From: Mycteria americana
Lineage: Eukaryota; Chordata; Aves; Ciconiiformes; Ciconiidae
Length of the DNA: 64,000 nucleotides
Assembly: GCF_035582795.1 (NCBI RefSeq)
Contig: NC_134366.1
Coordinates: 151,637,519 to 151,701,518, forward strand
Reading direction: 5' to 3'
Shown here: piece by piece, positions 63,406 to 64,000 of the stretch
How positions within the stretch are numbered: the stretch's first letter is position 1
How the letters are laid out: every line of letters begins with the position of its first letter
Notes under the pieces: model-generated
Told to the model about the DNA's origin: nothing
What the model saw: only the letters and a program-made list of their open reading frames with translations
The model's database searches: none
Position numbers and translations under genes: made by a program

Positions 63406-63417
63406 TGCGCATGCGCG
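63406..63417. promoter_or_regulatory. NRF1 binding site
   Basis: TGCGCATGCGCG matches the NRF1 consensus YGCGCAYGCGCR at all 12 positions and lies in the SPAG1 island. Confidence 0.75.
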
Positions 63418-63667
63418 GCGGCGAGCGAGTGGCGAGCGTCTCCCGGCTGAGGCGGAGGCGGAGGCCAGGTCGCGTCCGTCTCCCGGAGGCAGCGCGGCAC
63501 CGGGCAGGTGGGTGTCGAAGTCCGCTACACGATGCCAGTGTCGCTGCTGGAGTTCGGCGGGGCTCTGTGGAAGCCTCGCAAGGGGGTCACTGGGGAGGGC
63601 AGCCCCAGGTCCGCACCGTCGTGCCTGCTTCCCTGCTGTTTGCCTGGGCGCGTCCCTGCGCGCTTTG

Positions 63668-63678
63668 GCCGCCATGTT
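63668..63678 (-). promoter_or_regulatory. YY1 binding site
   Basis: GCCGCCATGTT is the reverse complement of AACATGGCGGC, an exact match to the YY1 consensus AANATGGCGGC typical of sites close to a transcription start. Confidence 0.72.
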
Positions 63679-63683
63679 GTACA

Positions 63684-63698
63684 TAGCAACAGTTGCTA
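63684..63698. promoter_or_regulatory. RFX/X-box-like palindrome
   Basis: TAGCAACAGTTGCTA is a perfect inverted pair of GTTGCTA half-sites around one base. RFX proteins bind GTTGCYA half-sites. The order of the half-sites differs from a classic X-box (GTTGCC then GGCAAC), so binding is plausible but unproven. Confidence 0.5.
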
Positions 63699-64000
63699 GG
63701 CACGGGCTAGCCGCTCTGCGCGGCTCCGGCTGTGGTGTGAGGGGAGCCTTTGGTGTGGGATTTTAAGGTAAATTCCTGACTCCCGGGGGGTGAAAGTTCG
63801 TATTGTCAGAGGCCGCGAAGCAGGGCACAGCGCTGCGGCTTCGGGGAGCTGCCTGCAGCCGGCCGGAGGTGAGGAGCGCGGTTGGCTGTGGCGATACTGT
63901 GCCCCCGTGCATTGCCTGTTACCGCATTGCCTCAGAGCTGCTCTGGGCACTCGAGGGAACTCCCTATTCCTAACATTTATGGAAATAATGAAACGGGAGG

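Larger units (their letters stand above)
63280..63960 (+). promoter_or_regulatory. SPAG1: CpG island, probable SPAG1 promoter and 5' exon
   Basis: In vertebrates SPAG1 follows POLR2K in the same orientation, and this third island lies where its start is expected. Motifs inside are an exact NRF1 palindrome, an exact YY1 site and an inverted RFX-type half-site pair. Two candidate first-exon donors are seen: GGGCAG before GTGGGT (exon end 63507) and TTTTAAG before GTAAAT (exon end about 63768). The SPAG1 protein start (MTTKDYPSLW in human) is not present, so coding begins beyond the window. Confidence 0.62.

Noticed and set aside
63341-63766. Open frames of 90-140 codons in the third CpG island
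   Set aside because: The same GC effect. None starts like SPAG1, and both strands are open at once.

Overview
The window is vertebrate nuclear DNA, most likely from a bird. Genes are split into short exons with GT/AG borders. Repeats are sparse and are mainly decayed CR1 LINE 3' ends of the avian/reptilian kind. Promoters sit in CpG islands, and the gene order matches human 8q22: RGS22 (-), FBXO43 (-), POLR2K (+), then the start of SPAG1 (+). RGS22 is compact, with small introns. The species cannot be named from the sequence alone, and a crocodilian or turtle is not strictly excluded.

Layout. From 1 to 31.8 kb lies the 5' part of RGS22 on the minus strand. Thirteen coding exons (2,234 coding bases, about 744 codons) were found with phases that join without a break; the 3' part of the gene lies off the left edge. 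From 31.8 to 45.7 kb I found no protein-coding exon that I can support. It holds an old CR1 copy, microsatellites and a long G/T-rich tract, and probably the unlocated first exon(s) of RGS22. From 45.7 to about 54.2 kb is FBXO43 (EMI2) on the minus strand: four coding exons giving a 671-residue protein with a DSG phosphodegron, an F-box region, a zinc-binding region and a C-terminal Arg-Leu tail, plus a probable untranslated first exon in a CpG island near 54 kb. From 54 to 58.6 kb is a continuous CpG-rich domain. Its two ends are GC-rich islands, one for FBXO43 and one for POLR2K, and its middle has many CpGs despite modest GC. From about 58.2 to 62.1 kb is POLR2K on the plus strand: three coding exons giving the complete 58-residue zinc-ribbon subunit. 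From 63.3 kb to the right edge is a third CpG island, interpreted as the SPAG1 promoter, with NRF1, YY1 and RFX-like motifs; no SPAG1 coding exon is reached.

Functionally, a housekeeping gene (POLR2K, shared by RNA polymerases I, II and III) sits among genes used in the germ line or motile cilia: RGS22 (testis), FBXO43 (meiotic APC/C inhibitor) and SPAG1 (dynein-arm assembly). I saw no retroviral genes, CRISPR array, tRNA or rRNA gene, and nothing that amounts to a new multi-gene system. The most unusual points are the CpG-rich domain between the two divergent promoters, two 102-103 bp palindromic MITE-like copies in RGS22 introns, a tandem duplication beside a FBXO43 splice acceptor, and a possible in-frame alternative donor in FBXO43.
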